The translations under genes and the position numbers were made by a program. From Pseudomonadota bacterium (GTDB taxonomy: Bacteria > Pseudomonadota > Gammaproteobacteria > Ga0077536): 64,000 nucleotides of DNA. The stretch's first letter is position 1. Each line of letters begins with the position of its first letter. The notes beneath the pieces were generated by a model. The model had not been told where the DNA came from. It ran no database searches and saw only the letters and a list, made by a program, of their open reading frames with translations. This document shows, piece after piece, positions 36,212-45,773 of the stretch. The DNA lies in assembly GCA_018668255.1 (NCBI GenBank), contig JABISZ010000044.1, positions 1-64,000 on the forward strand, given 5' to 3'.

Positions 36212-37672
36212 CTAACTTTCCATCAATCGCTGCTTCACTAGCCGTCTCAAGATTTTATTTGCTGCACTTTTGGGTAGGTCTTCCCAAACCTCAATGCTTT
36301 TAGGCTTTTTATAATTGGCCAGATTGGCTTTAGCATAGCTGAGCAAGGCTTCTAAATCGAAGGCTTCAGGATCACGCACTGCTACAGCTGCATGAATCCT
36401 ATCACCCCATTTTTCGTCGGGCAAGCCAACTACTGCGGCTTCAAGCACTCCATCATAAGCCATTAAAACATCTTCAACTTCTCGCGGGTATACGTTATAG
36501 CCACCGGAAATCAACATGTCATTCTTACGATCAACTAAATAGTAAAATCCATCTTCATCTCGATACCCTAGATCTCCAGTATGCAGCCAGCCATTACGGA
36601 AAACTTTTTTTGTGGCCTCTGCTCTGTTCCAATAATAAGCCATAGTCTGTGGCCCTCGGCAGACAATTTCGCCAATCTCTCCATCGCCTAAAGGCAAGTC
36701 ATTTTCATCAAAAACGGCACAGTCCACAAAAGAAAATGGTCGACCACAGGCGCCCACACGATCGTGGTCTTCGGGTGCCAAAAATGTGATCACCATAGGG
36801 CTCTCAGCTTGACCGTAACACTGAGCAAAGATCCTACCGAACTGTTTTTCCGAACGTTCTAATAAACTTGGTGCTATCGGAGATGCGCCATAACTAATTT
36901 TCTTGAATGCCAACTTAGCATCCTCCAGCGATGGTTCCTCCAAAATCATTGCTAACATTGTCGGGACAAGAAACGTATGTGTGGCCTGACTTTCCTCAGC
37001 CAGGAGAATAAACGCGCCAGGGTCAAACTTCTTCATCACAATCGATCGGACACCACGAACCAACGCGGGTAAAAAGAATGCGCCGGATGCATGAGCTATG
37101 GGGGCTGCATGTAAGAATGATGATTGCGGCTCGAGATCAGGTACCAGATCCATCAAGAATGCAGACATTTCTGCCAGCTCACCGCGAGTGGTCAGTGTCA
37201 CAGCTTTAGCCTGTCCGGTTGTGCCCCCAGTATATCCCAATCGCAAAGGGGCATCCAAAGAGCGATCGATAGAACAACAGCTATCATCAGCGTGGGTCAA
37301 CATCGAGGCGAAATCGGCTTCATTTATATTAATTTCAACTGGAAAACTGCTAGATTCGCAGTGTATTGCTGCTCTAGCGCCGCTATCTTCCAGTTTATAG
37401 TGATGGTTAGCAACAGTCTCTCGGGTATTCATTCCTACTCGAACCAAACCAGCTTTTGCCAGAGCATAGTATGCAACTAAACAATCAATACTATTGGGTA
37501 AAAGAACGCCTACTCGATCACCTGGTTCAAGTCCGGATGCAATTAAGGCGTTGCCTACCGCGTTTGTCAGCCTGTCGAACTCATTGAAAGATACGTCTCT
37601 ACTTCCTTCAGTAAGACAGATTTGATCTTTGAAGTACCGTGCCGAACGGCTAATTAAAGTGCTGATTTGCAT
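36212..37672 (-). CDS. AMP-forming acyl-CoA synthetase (second of two)
   Basis: A 486-residue ANL ligase, shorter than most. The ATP loop is YTGGTTGQAKA (147-157), with SYGASPI, CYGQAESPMV, TGDLGYRDEDGFYYLVDR and GGYNVYPREVED following. The catalytic lysine is K473 (ANKILRR). A basic and hydrophobic N-terminus begins directly at the fold. It converges on the phosphatase gene. It would activate a carboxylate for beta-oxidation; substrate unknown. Confidence 0.92.
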   Translation of the reverse strand: MQISTLISRSARYFKDQICLTEGSRDVSFNEFDRLTNAVGNALIASGLEPGDRVGVLLPNSIDCLVAYYALAKAGLVRVGMNTRETVANHHYKLEDSGARAAIHCESSSFPVEININEADFASMLTHADDSCCSIDRSLDAPLRLGYTGGTTGQAKAVTLTTRGELAEMSAFLMDLVPDLEPQSSFLHAAPIAHASGAFFLPALVRGVRSIVMKKFDPGAFILLAEESQATHTFLVPTMLAMILEEPSLEDAKLAFKKISYGASPIAPSLLERSEKQFGRIFAQCYGQAESPMVITFLAPEDHDRVGACGRPFSFVDCAVFDENDLPLGDGEIGEIVCRGPQTMAYYWNRAEATKKVFRNGWLHTGDLGYRDEDGFYYLVDRKNDMLISGGYNVYPREVEDVLMAYDGVLEAAVVGLPDEKWGDRIHAAVAVRDPEAFDLEALLSYAKANLANYKKPKSIEVWEDLPKSAANKILRRLVKQRLMES

Positions 37673-37860
37673 CGTTATGCTACCTTTTATCTACTTACCA
37701 AAAAACCTATTGTTAATAGCTTGCTTTTGTAAAAAATTTTGTCCCTATATGTTATTAGATTATTGAGTAATCGTGAAAGGAAAATTCATTCTAGTTATCA
37801 AGATGTCCTGCACTTTCTATAGTGCTATGCTCTTAACTAGCCTGACTAGGGACCTGTCTA

Positions 37861-38835
37861 ATGTCTGCATACATCAAGAACTTACTTTCTGAACTTATAG
37901 AACGTCCCAATACGGCAATCAGTATTGGCGGCTTGGGCGCCATAGCTGAATTCGATGGCGACCCAAAGAAAGTCTCTTTCAATAGTGCAAATGAACTACA
38001 GATTTGTAATTCCAAAGGGGCGTTTAGAGTAAAAATAGATGGCGGGGAGAGCCTACTAGCATACGAGACTCTATCCCAAACACCAAAATCGTGGCAATGG
38101 GGAATGGCCGTGCTCGCAGACAGAGATCCGTACTTCGTAAACCTAAAAAATGGAATACGTGAAATAGGGCCTGATACCGAGGCTATTTCTGAAAACGATA
38201 AGGACTCTATTTTGTTTACCCTCGGCACTGGACTCTCAAATAGCAACTTCACTATCCGAACAAAAGACTCTTTTTTACTGCGTATCCTAAGATCTAATGA
38301 AGGTATGTGTATTACTGAGAATAATAACCCTGTCCTGGAAGCAATCATCGACTTCAGCCCCCATAGAGTGGTCTATTCAACAATTGCGCGAATCGAGGTC
38401 TATCAGAAAATTAGCCGCCATAAAACCCCAATGGGTCCGCATACACATCTGCTCCCGCCTCTGCTGAAAGCAAGACGAACTCATATAGCCGGGATACCTA
38501 TCCCAGCTAGCCAAAGCCCACAACTAACACTCCACCCTGAAAACCCGATGTTTGATCAATACGGGCATTCCCGACCATTTGCAAAATCTGTATACGAGAG
38601 TTTTTCTCCACTAGTAGAGGCTCACTGTGCAGAAGAATTTCGCATTGAAAAAAAGAGACTAAGAGTCGCTTTCAAAAAGCTAGAAAAGGCTATAAATTAC
38701 GTTTTGCCTAGTACTCGACTTGGCCGGCTAGCATACAAAGTAACTCTTAGACAGCTTTCACACACGATCGAAGATAAGGATTATCTAGATACATGGTTGA
38801 AGACACAAAGGCAGCATGATTCAAAAGAATTATAA
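37861..38835 (+). CDS. Conserved-looking protein of unknown function
   Basis: A 324-residue, apparently soluble protein with no signal peptide or membrane helix. No family was recognised with confidence. Features include an N-terminal ISIGGLGAIAEFDG segment, a central GPHTHLLPPLL with two histidines, and a helical, basic C-terminus. Its last 20 bases overlap the start of the queuosine-precursor transporter, so the two are probably coupled. A homologue search or structure comparison would settle the family. Confidence 0.75.
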   Translation: MSAYIKNLLSELIERPNTAISIGGLGAIAEFDGDPKKVSFNSANELQICNSKGAFRVKIDGGESLLAYETLSQTPKSWQWGMAVLADRDPYFVNLKNGIREIGPDTEAISENDKDSILFTLGTGLSNSNFTIRTKDSFLLRILRSNEGMCITENNNPVLEAIIDFSPHRVVYSTIARIEVYQKISRHKTPMGPHTHLLPPLLKARRTHIAGIPIPASQSPQLTLHPENPMFDQYGHSRPFAKSVYESFSPLVEAHCAEEFRIEKKRLRVAFKKLEKAINYVLPSTRLGRLAYKVTLRQLSHTIEDKDYLDTWLKTQRQHDSKEL

Positions 38836-39541
38836 ATACCTTCACTTTATTATGGCGGGATTCGTCACGGTCCTCTTGTGCTCAAACCTCATCGGGCCGG
38901 CCAAAATATGTGCAATAGAACTCCCCGTGGCACTCCCTCTTATTGGTAGCTTATTAGTGTTTGGCGCGGGAAATCTTTTTTTTCCGATTAGCTACATATT
39001 CGGTGACATCCTGACCGAAGTATATGGGTATGCCCAAGCAAGGAAAGTTATTTGGGCTGGATTTGCAGCGATGATTTTTGCGACTTGCATGTCACAGATA
39101 GTAATCCACATGCCCGGTCATAGCGCTGAACCTTTCAATGCCACTTTGCAGCCTGCTTTGGAAGTTGTATTCGGTTCAACTTGGCGAATTGTCATAGCCT
39201 CAATGGTCGCTTTTTGGGCCGGAGATTTTGTTAACGCTTACGTGTTGGCTCGAGTCAAAGTATGGACTCAAGGAAGACATCTTTGGTTCCGCACAATCAG
39301 TTCGACGATACTAGGGCAAGGTGTTGATAGCTTAATATTTTACCCCATTGCTTTTTATGGAACATGGTCAAATGAAGGCTTAATCTCGGTGATTTTGTTT
39401 AACTTTGTTTTCAAAGTCTTGGTAGAAGTTGTAATGACCCCAGGGACATATTTTATAGTAGGCCGACTGAAACAGCTTGAGAATGAAGACCATTTCGACA
39501 CTGAAACAGACTTCTCCCCGTTCTCTATTAGCGATAAATAA
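38816..39541 (+). CDS. yhhQ: Queuosine precursor transporter, YhhQ/VUT family
   Basis: A 241-residue membrane protein with about six helices. SYIFGDILTEVYGYAQARKVIW is the hallmark of the YhhQ/VUT family, which imports queuosine precursors such as preQ0 or preQ1. Later AFWAGDFVNAYVLARVKVWTQGRHLWFRTISSTILGQGVDSLIF matches the same family's C-terminal half. The ATG at 38816 overlaps the upstream unknown gene by 20 bases. It is tail to tail with galU, nine bases apart. Confidence 0.9.
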   Translation: MIQKNYKYLHFIMAGFVTVLLCSNLIGPAKICAIELPVALPLIGSLLVFGAGNLFFPISYIFGDILTEVYGYAQARKVIWAGFAAMIFATCMSQIVIHMPGHSAEPFNATLQPALEVVFGSTWRIVIASMVAFWAGDFVNAYVLARVKVWTQGRHLWFRTISSTILGQGVDSLIFYPIAFYGTWSNEGLISVILFNFVFKVLVEVVMTPGTYFIVGRLKQLENEDHFDTETDFSPFSISDK

Positions 39542-39550
39542 TTTAAATAG

Positions 39551-40399
39551 CTACTGCTTCGTAGTGAGCCACGCGGCAAATTCTTTCGCCAGCTCTGGGT
39601 GCTTAAGCGCATAATCAACGTTCGCTTTCAGATACCCTATTTTAGAACCGCAATCATATCTTTGCCCTTTAAACTGAAATCCATCAATGCGGTAATCGCC
39701 CAACAAAGCGGATATACCGTCAGTGAGCTGAATTTCATTTCCGGAGCCCTTTTGCGTTTTCTCCAACTGGCCCATGACTGCTGAAGGCAAAATGTAACGA
39801 CCTACGACACCCAGCAAACTAGGGGCAAACTGCGGATCAGGCTTTTCTACAATAGTAGCTATTCTGTTTGAACTACCGACCTCATCTTCATATTTGATTA
39901 TCCCGTACTGCTTAGTTTCTTCGAGGGCAATTTTTTGAATCCCTATAGCTCCGCAGCCATTTTTTTCATAATGCCGCACCATTTGAAGCAAGCATCCACC
40001 GGCCGCTGCTCCATCAATCAGGTCATCTGCTAATACAACTGCAAACGACTCAGCCTCGACTGCATCTCGTGCGCACCAAATCGCATGCCCCAGACCCAGC
40101 GGCTCCGCCTGTTCAATGTAGAGAGAACTGACATTAGCGGGAATGATCGCCCCTATTTTTGTTACTGCATCCAACTCAGATGTGCTTTCAAAGTGCTTTT
40201 TTATAGCTTTTTTATCAGGGGGAATAACGAAAATCAGCTGCTCGAAACCAGCTTCTATTGCCTCTTCTACGGCATACTGAATCAAAGGCTTATCAACTAT
40301 CGGAAGCATCTCTTTTGGACTGGCTTTAGTAACAGGGAGGAAACGAGTCCCCAAACCCGCAGCTGGAAAGATAACCGTCTTTAATTTCTTGTAGCTCAT
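39551..40399 (-). CDS. galU: UTP-glucose-1-phosphate uridylyltransferase
   Basis: A 282-residue nucleotidyltransferase. FPAAGLGTRFLPVTKASPKEMLPI at the start is the GalU nucleotide and Mg site, with EEAIEAG, EKPDP and DGFQFKGQRYDCGSKIGYLKAN in the C-terminal half. It makes UDP-glucose for envelope polysaccharides. Its ATG overlaps the WbpM-like stop by four bases (ATGA), so it is the last gene of the polysaccharide transcript. Confidence 0.96.
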   Translation of the reverse strand: MSYKKLKTVIFPAAGLGTRFLPVTKASPKEMLPIVDKPLIQYAVEEAIEAGFEQLIFVIPPDKKAIKKHFESTSELDAVTKIGAIIPANVSSLYIEQAEPLGLGHAIWCARDAVEAESFAVVLADDLIDGAAAGGCLLQMVRHYEKNGCGAIGIQKIALEETKQYGIIKYEDEVGSSNRIATIVEKPDPQFAPSLLGVVGRYILPSAVMGQLEKTQKGSGNEIQLTDGISALLGDYRIDGFQFKGQRYDCGSKIGYLKANVDYALKHPELAKEFAAWLTTKQ

Positions 40400-42327
40400 A
40401 ACTTCTTATTGTCTCGGGAACTATTAGTCGCAAAGCTTGAAGGCTCAGAGTTCGTCTTTCGAAGAGTCGGGCAAAAAGAAGACAACAACATAAAGCATTC
40501 TTCCTCATCATAGCAATCAACCGCATCTTTGAGGTCACCTAAAAAGCCAGCCATTAATTTCTCATCTAATTTTTTATGTGAAGCTAATAGTAATTTTTCA
40601 TGAATCGTCTCATCTGGGCTTTCGTACTCGTAGAAAAGCTCTTCATCGATTTTTTCACCCCCACGCAAACCTGTATAAACGATATTAATATCCTTGTTCG
40701 GAACATGTCCGGAAAGTCGTATAACTTGCTCAGCCAAGAATGTTATATTAATTGGCCTTCCCATATCTAGAACAAAAACCTCCCCCCCTGACCCAACCAC
40801 ACTTGCCTCCAAAATCAACTGACAGGCTTCCGAGACAGCCATAAAATATCTCGTTGCCTCAGGGTGGGTTACCGTTACGGGGCCACCTTCAGATATCTGA
40901 CTTTGAAACAAAGGCACCACACTACCGGTGGAGCCAAGAACGTTACCAAAGCGGACCGTGATGTAATTAGTGTTAGATTGCTCGTTTTTATGTACGCAAA
41001 GCATTTCTGCGAATCGCTTGGTTGCTCCCATTACACTAGAAGGGTTGACGGCTTTATCCGAAGAGATCAAAACAAAGCTGTCACAACTGTGAGCACTAGC
41101 TAGATCAGCAACATTATCTGTACCCAAGATGTTATTGCTGATCGCCTCGCGCGTATGTTCCTCAAGTATCGGTACATGCTTATATGCCGCTGCATGAAAA
41201 ACATGTTCAGGGTTGAATTTTTTAAAAGCAAAGTCTAAAGCTGAAGTATCGCGGACATCTCCAAGCACAAAGAAAGACTCTATGCCTGGGTAATTAGTTC
41301 TGATCTCTCTTTCTGCTTGGTATAAATTTAATTCGCTGTTATCAAACACGACTAGTCGAGAGATGCCTAACCCACATAACTGACGAGATAATTCAATACC
41401 CACGGATCCACCGCCACCCGTAACCAAAACAACTGAAGAGCACAAAGCATTCTGCATTTTATCCCAGTCTAACTGGATTTTTTCTCGACCCAATAAGTCG
41501 TCTATAGCTACATCGCGCACTTTTTCCAGACCAACTTTTTGATCTACCAAATCTAATAGCTTAGGCAAAGTTCGATAGTCTGCACCGCTTAAAGCACAGG
41601 CTTGGACTATCAGCTGCATCTCTTGAGCGTTAGCCGACGGCACTGCAATAATGATTAAATGAATATCGAACCTGGTAACTATATTGGCAATATTCTCGAC
41701 TCCTCCTAAGACAGGGAGGCCATGTATCCGTGAGCTTAGAAACGATGGATCATCGTCAACGAACCCCACTGCCAAATATTGCTCGCTTCTCCTCAGTTCT
41801 CTTAGCAATCCTTCTCCAGCATGCCCCGCACCGACGATCAAAACCCTTTCTCCAAAACGCATGGAGAGAAGGCCTAATTCTCGATCTTTCCACAAGCGAA
41901 AAATTAATCGAGATCCTCCTAAAAGAAAGATCAAAAAGATAGGGAAAAGTAAAAACATACTGCGGGGAATTGACTGTATTTGAAAAAGTAATGCAGCTAG
42001 TCCCAAGGACATACTTCCTAAGGCAGCGCAGCCGACAACCCGCATAAGATCTTGAACACTAGCAAACCGCCATTGCCCTCGATACAAGTAAAAAGCATTG
42101 AAAATCAGACCCTGTAAGACAACGACCACAGGCAATGCCTCAAGGTTAGCATCAATAAATTCAGCTGGAGGGACTTCAAAATTGAACCTCGCCCAAAGAG
42201 CACCCACCCAAGCCACAGAAACAGCTAATAAGTCATGTGTAGCTATTTTAATTTTAGGGCTCATGAGTAATTTAGAAAATGATTCAAATGAATGTCTACT
42301 GATTATTTTTACTACTTTTGGGGGCAT
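40396..42327 (-). CDS. WbpM/CapD-like nucleotide-sugar dehydratase, membrane-anchored
   Basis: A 643-residue protein. Four N-terminal hydrophobic helices (roughly 30-145) anchor a first Rossmann-like domain (VGAGHAGEGLLREL) and a C-terminal SDR domain (VTGGGGSVGIELSRQL) with SSDKAVNPSSVMGATKR. That region holds the S-M-K triad of UDP-sugar 4,6-dehydratases, in which Met replaces the usual Tyr. It likely makes a 4-keto-6-deoxy-UDP-sugar for O-antigen. The ATG at 42327 overlaps the preceding gene by 32 bases; the in-frame ATG at 42264 is an alternative, and neither has a clear ribosome site. Confidence 0.92.
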   Translation of the reverse strand: MPPKVVKIISRHSFESFSKLLMSPKIKIATHDLLAVSVAWVGALWARFNFEVPPAEFIDANLEALPVVVVLQGLIFNAFYLYRGQWRFASVQDLMRVVGCAALGSMSLGLAALLFQIQSIPRSMFLLFPIFLIFLLGGSRLIFRLWKDRELGLLSMRFGERVLIVGAGHAGEGLLRELRRSEQYLAVGFVDDDPSFLSSRIHGLPVLGGVENIANIVTRFDIHLIIIAVPSANAQEMQLIVQACALSGADYRTLPKLLDLVDQKVGLEKVRDVAIDDLLGREKIQLDWDKMQNALCSSVVLVTGGGGSVGIELSRQLCGLGISRLVVFDNSELNLYQAEREIRTNYPGIESFFVLGDVRDTSALDFAFKKFNPEHVFHAAAYKHVPILEEHTREAISNNILGTDNVADLASAHSCDSFVLISSDKAVNPSSVMGATKRFAEMLCVHKNEQSNTNYITVRFGNVLGSTGSVVPLFQSQISEGGPVTVTHPEATRYFMAVSEACQLILEASVVGSGGEVFVLDMGRPINITFLAEQVIRLSGHVPNKDINIVYTGLRGGEKIDEELFYEYESPDETIHEKLLLASHKKLDEKLMAGFLGDLKDAVDCYDEEECFMLLSSFCPTLRKTNSEPSSFATNSSRDNKKL

Positions 42328-43318
42328 AGTACCAGATGATTATAAGAAAAGCGTATACACATCCAATCCCCCAAGTCGAGTCAACGACACCTTCCGTCAC
42401 TAACCATGCTGCTGGCCAGCATATACATAAATTCACAACCACCAAACACAGATTGAGAGCTCGCACACCCATACCACTGAGCACAAACCTCTGGTAGGCG
42501 TGCTCGCGATGAGCAGACCACCACGTCTCTCTCTTAATTATTCTTTTAAACAGGGTCAGCAATGCATCACAAATAAAGGGAGAGAGTAAGATAAAAGGTA
42601 CACCTATGGGTACACCTTCAGTTGCTCCGAAAATAGAAATTGCGATCAACTGGAATCCAATGAAGTAGCTGCCGAGATCCCCTAGAAAAATACGAGCAGG
42701 ATGAATATTAAATAAGAGAAACCCAAAAATTGCACCTGCTAAGACCCAGCACAATACTAGAAGCTCTAGGGAGAAAAAAGTCGACCCACACAACATATAG
42801 CCAAGGATAGATAAGATTGCTTGACTACTGGCATAACCGTCTGCCCCGTCCAAAAAATTAAATACGTTGACTATAAAAACAATGAGGAAAACGACGCCAG
42901 CCAAGAGGAGACTATCGCTGGGGAAATGAGAGGACAAACAAAACGATACGAAGAAAATGGACAGCAACACTTGTCCTGCGAGTCGCCATACGGCACTGCG
43001 CGGCTTCCAGTCATCCAGTCCACCCATCATGGCAAACAATATTCCACAGATCAGCCATACTAAAGCTGAATTTTGCTCTTGTGTAGAAAAGCTGAACCCG
43101 CCTTCAGAAGAAAAATCAAGGAATACTATTTGATAACCAAGAAAGACTACTGCTATAGCAATTCCTCCGCCTCTAGGCACGACACGTCGATGCAAACTTC
43201 GCTCGTTAGGCACATCGACAATTTGCATTTTGTTTAAAACGAAACATGACAAGGCAGTTACTAAAATAGACAGGAAAAATGGAGCGATAAAAAATTCAAA
43301 TAAAAAAATATTACTCAT
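42296..43318 (-). CDS. Undecaprenyl-phosphate sugar-1-phosphate transferase, WecA/WbpL-like
   Basis: A 340-residue, many-helix protein of glycosyltransferase family 4. Family motifs are NFLDGADGYA on the membrane-embedded active site and HPARIFLGDLGSYFIGF, with RSLHRRVVPRGGG early and HREHAYQRF late. It starts lipid-linked polysaccharide synthesis in the inner membrane. The start overlaps the epimerase stop by eight bases. Confidence 0.93.
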   Translation of the reverse strand: MSNIFLFEFFIAPFFLSILVTALSCFVLNKMQIVDVPNERSLHRRVVPRGGGIAIAVVFLGYQIVFLDFSSEGGFSFSTQEQNSALVWLICGILFAMMGGLDDWKPRSAVWRLAGQVLLSIFFVSFCLSSHFPSDSLLLAGVVFLIVFIVNVFNFLDGADGYASSQAILSILGYMLCGSTFFSLELLVLCWVLAGAIFGFLLFNIHPARIFLGDLGSYFIGFQLIAISIFGATEGVPIGVPFILLSPFICDALLTLFKRIIKRETWWSAHREHAYQRFVLSGMGVRALNLCLVVVNLCICWPAAWLVTEGVVDSTWGIGCVYAFLIIIWYYAPKSSKNNQ

Positions 43319-44276
43319 CTAAATAGAAAGCTCCTGTCAGCTGAACTGCTTCTATGAACGAAATTTTGGGAGTCCAATCCAACATTGAATGTGCATCTGA
43401 CGAATCCACCAGCAACGATTCAGTTAGACGAGCATATTCTGAAGATTTATTGGCGACTGCGGCTAGCACTTTAAGAAGTCCAAGAGGAAAAGGGAAAAGA
43501 TAAGCACGTCGGCCAAGAGCTTTGGCTAATGCGGAGATCAGCTCGGGTGTAGAAACGCAAACATCTGCTAAAGTGAACACTTCAAATCCTGAGTTCGTTC
43601 GTTCCACTGCTGCTGAAACTGCAGTCACGAGATTCTCTACATAAATAAAGCTCCGTTGGTTGTCTATCCTTGCTAAAGGCATAGGGACTCTTTTCAATAT
43701 TGCGTTACAGAGGCTATCTAAATTGCCTTTTTGCCCAGGTCCATAGACAAGCGATGGTCTCAATATGCTTCCGGTAAGCCCAGGTATAGAAAGAAGGCTT
43801 TTCTCAGCCTCCCATTTTGTCAACCCATAGTAATCTTTAGGATCTGGCGTCCTTCCAGGGCTCATGGGGTCATTAACTGATTCTGTTACGTCACCATTAA
43901 CCTTGATAGAGCTCATGAAAATAAAACTTTTGACACCAGACTCATGAGCTTGTTTGGCAAGCCCAAATGTGCCCCCTACATTTACGTCACGATAATGCTC
44001 AAGCAGGTTCGTGTCTTGGCCATAGGAGGAGTGAGTCACTCCTGCCAGGTGGATCACAACATCGATCTCACATAAGTCATTATTCCAGTCTTTGTTAGCA
44101 TTAATCAGGCCAGAAACTAATGTTTTCGTAGCTCCTGGGCAGACTGCGCCATTGCGGCTGACAGCAGTAACTGCATGTCCTCGCTCAATTAAATCTCTGC
44201 ACACGTACCGGCCTATAAAGCCATCCGCTCCTGTAACAAAAATACGTAAAGACAAGTTTAGTTTCCTCTCCAACAT
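43311..44276 (-). CDS. NAD-dependent nucleotide-sugar epimerase/reductase
   Basis: A 321-residue extended SDR. The NAD loop is TGADGFIGRYV, the catalytic pair is YYGLTKW (Y-x-x-x-K), and MSSIKVNG precedes it. Layout resembles WbpV/FnlB-like 4-epimerases or reductases found beside WbpL/WbpM. GGAGAGG lies inside the first codons, nine bases before a TTG at 44255, so translation may start there rather than at ATG 44276. It is 52 bases downstream of the aminotransferase. Confidence 0.9.
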   Translation of the reverse strand: MLERKLNLSLRIFVTGADGFIGRYVCRDLIERGHAVTAVSRNGAVCPGATKTLVSGLINANKDWNNDLCEIDVVIHLAGVTHSSYGQDTNLLEHYRDVNVGGTFGLAKQAHESGVKSFIFMSSIKVNGDVTESVNDPMSPGRTPDPKDYYGLTKWEAEKSLLSIPGLTGSILRPSLVYGPGQKGNLDSLCNAILKRVPMPLARIDNQRSFIYVENLVTAVSAAVERTNSGFEVFTLADVCVSTPELISALAKALGRRAYLFPFPLGLLKVLAAVANKSSEYARLTESLLVDSSDAHSMLDWTPKISFIEAVQLTGAFYLDE

Positions 44277-44328
44277 CCAGCATTTCTATCAGTATCCATT
44301 GCGTACCCCCGAGAGTATTTACAATAGC

Positions 44329-45435
44329 TTAATCAGCAAGGAATTTAGTTACAGCAGAGACTACAGATACTTGATCCGATTCAGATAACCACGGGTGCAT
44401 AGGCAAACTAAGTACTCTAGCGGCGACATGGTCAGCTACTTCAAATTTTTTCTGCGCCCAATCTTGCCCAGCAAATACAGGCTGTCGATTGACAGCGACA
44501 GGATAATGCACTGCTGACGGGATATTCACACTACTTAAATAGGCCTGCAGTTTATCGCGATGATCGACCTGAACAGTGTACTGGGCGAAGACACTGTCAT
44601 TGTGATCGTGGACATAAGGCGTCACGAGTTTCTCAGCACAGCTGCTATTGAATTTTTGAGAGTATGACTCTCCTACTCTAGCTCGACTAGCGACCTCATC
44701 AGGGAAAGTAGTCATCTTGGATAGTAATACTGCTGCCTGAATAGTATCTAGCCTGCCCGTTAGTCCTAGGCGTGTGTGATTGTATCGGCTCTCTTGCCCG
44801 TGGGCACTTATTTCTCTTAACTGCTTGGCAATATCAGCATCGTTAGTAAAGCAGGCGCCACCATCACCGTAGCATCCGAGGGGTTTGGAGGGGAAAAAGC
44901 TTGTGCAACCGATAGTCGACAAAGAGCAGGATTTGGACCCTTTATACATAGCGCCAAAACTCTGCGCACCATCCTCAATCACTACCAGCCCATGCCGAGA
45001 GGCGACTTCGTTTATTTTGTCCATGTCAGCGCACTGGCCATACAAAGACACGGGCATTACAACTTTCGTTCGCTTTGTAATAGCCATCTCAATAAGAGAA
45101 GGATCTATGTTGTACGTCTGTTGGTCTATATCGGCAAAAACGGGAACGGCACCAAGCCTACGGATTACTTCTGCGGTAGCAAAAAAAGTGAACGGACTAG
45201 TGATGACTTCATCATTGACCCCGACTCCTGCCGACATTAATGCTATCAAAAGGGCATCAGTGCCACTAGATACTCCAATACAGTGACTAGCACCTGTATA
45301 GTCCTCAAGAACTTTCTCTAACTCAGCCACTTCGGGACCGCAAATATATTGGCCATGGCTTAGGACTTTTTGGATCCGCCGATCGACATCCTCTTTAAGC
45401 TGTTCATACTGACCTTGCAAATCAACAAAATTCAT
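44329..45435 (-). CDS. DegT/DnrJ/EryC1 aminotransferase
   Basis: A 368-residue PLP sugar aminotransferase. SSGTDALLIALMSAGVG is the phosphate-binding start and FFPSKPLGCYGDGG carries the Schiff-base lysine. DIDQQTYNIDPSLIE and VIEDGAQSFGA are further family markers. It would transfer an amino group to a keto sugar for an amino-sugar in the polysaccharide. It begins the minus-strand polysaccharide run; AGGAGC lies upstream of the ATG. Confidence 0.93.
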   Translation of the reverse strand: MNFVDLQGQYEQLKEDVDRRIQKVLSHGQYICGPEVAELEKVLEDYTGASHCIGVSSGTDALLIALMSAGVGVNDEVITSPFTFFATAEVIRRLGAVPVFADIDQQTYNIDPSLIEMAITKRTKVVMPVSLYGQCADMDKINEVASRHGLVVIEDGAQSFGAMYKGSKSCSLSTIGCTSFFPSKPLGCYGDGGACFTNDADIAKQLREISAHGQESRYNHTRLGLTGRLDTIQAAVLLSKMTTFPDEVASRARVGESYSQKFNSSCAEKLVTPYVHDHNDSVFAQYTVQVDHRDKLQAYLSSVNIPSAVHYPVAVNRQPVFAGQDWAQKKFEVADHVAARVLSLPMHPWLSESDQVSVVSAVTKFLAD

Positions 45436-45773
45436 TGTGCTTCAACTGCTCCTGTATTTTCGCCTTATCGCCCTTAATGACAATGTTAAAACCTTAAAAA
45501 CCCGCGAGTATTTCGTCTATAATTGTTTATTATTTACCTCATAAGACTCTCGGCAAAATTAACTTTTTTTACTCTGTTACTGATACCACGACATCTGCCA
45601 CTGCAAAAACATCATACATGCCAGAACAATCGAACGATAATTAGCAACCTTATAAAAAAAAATAGAACGTTATTACGGTAGTATATTACGCAAACACGAA
45701 TAACTAACAATAGGTTTCAAAACTGAAGGCCGTGTTAACATAAGTCCCAATCTTTGTAACCGGAGAATCAAGA
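45436..45773. other. Divergent intergenic region before the ccm operon
   Basis: 338 AT-rich bases between the aminotransferase and the small protein ahead of ccmA. No gene seen. A TATAAT box lies at 45518-45523 on the plus strand, but without a good -35 and 250 bases from the next start, so it is not called as a promoter. Confidence 0.4.
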
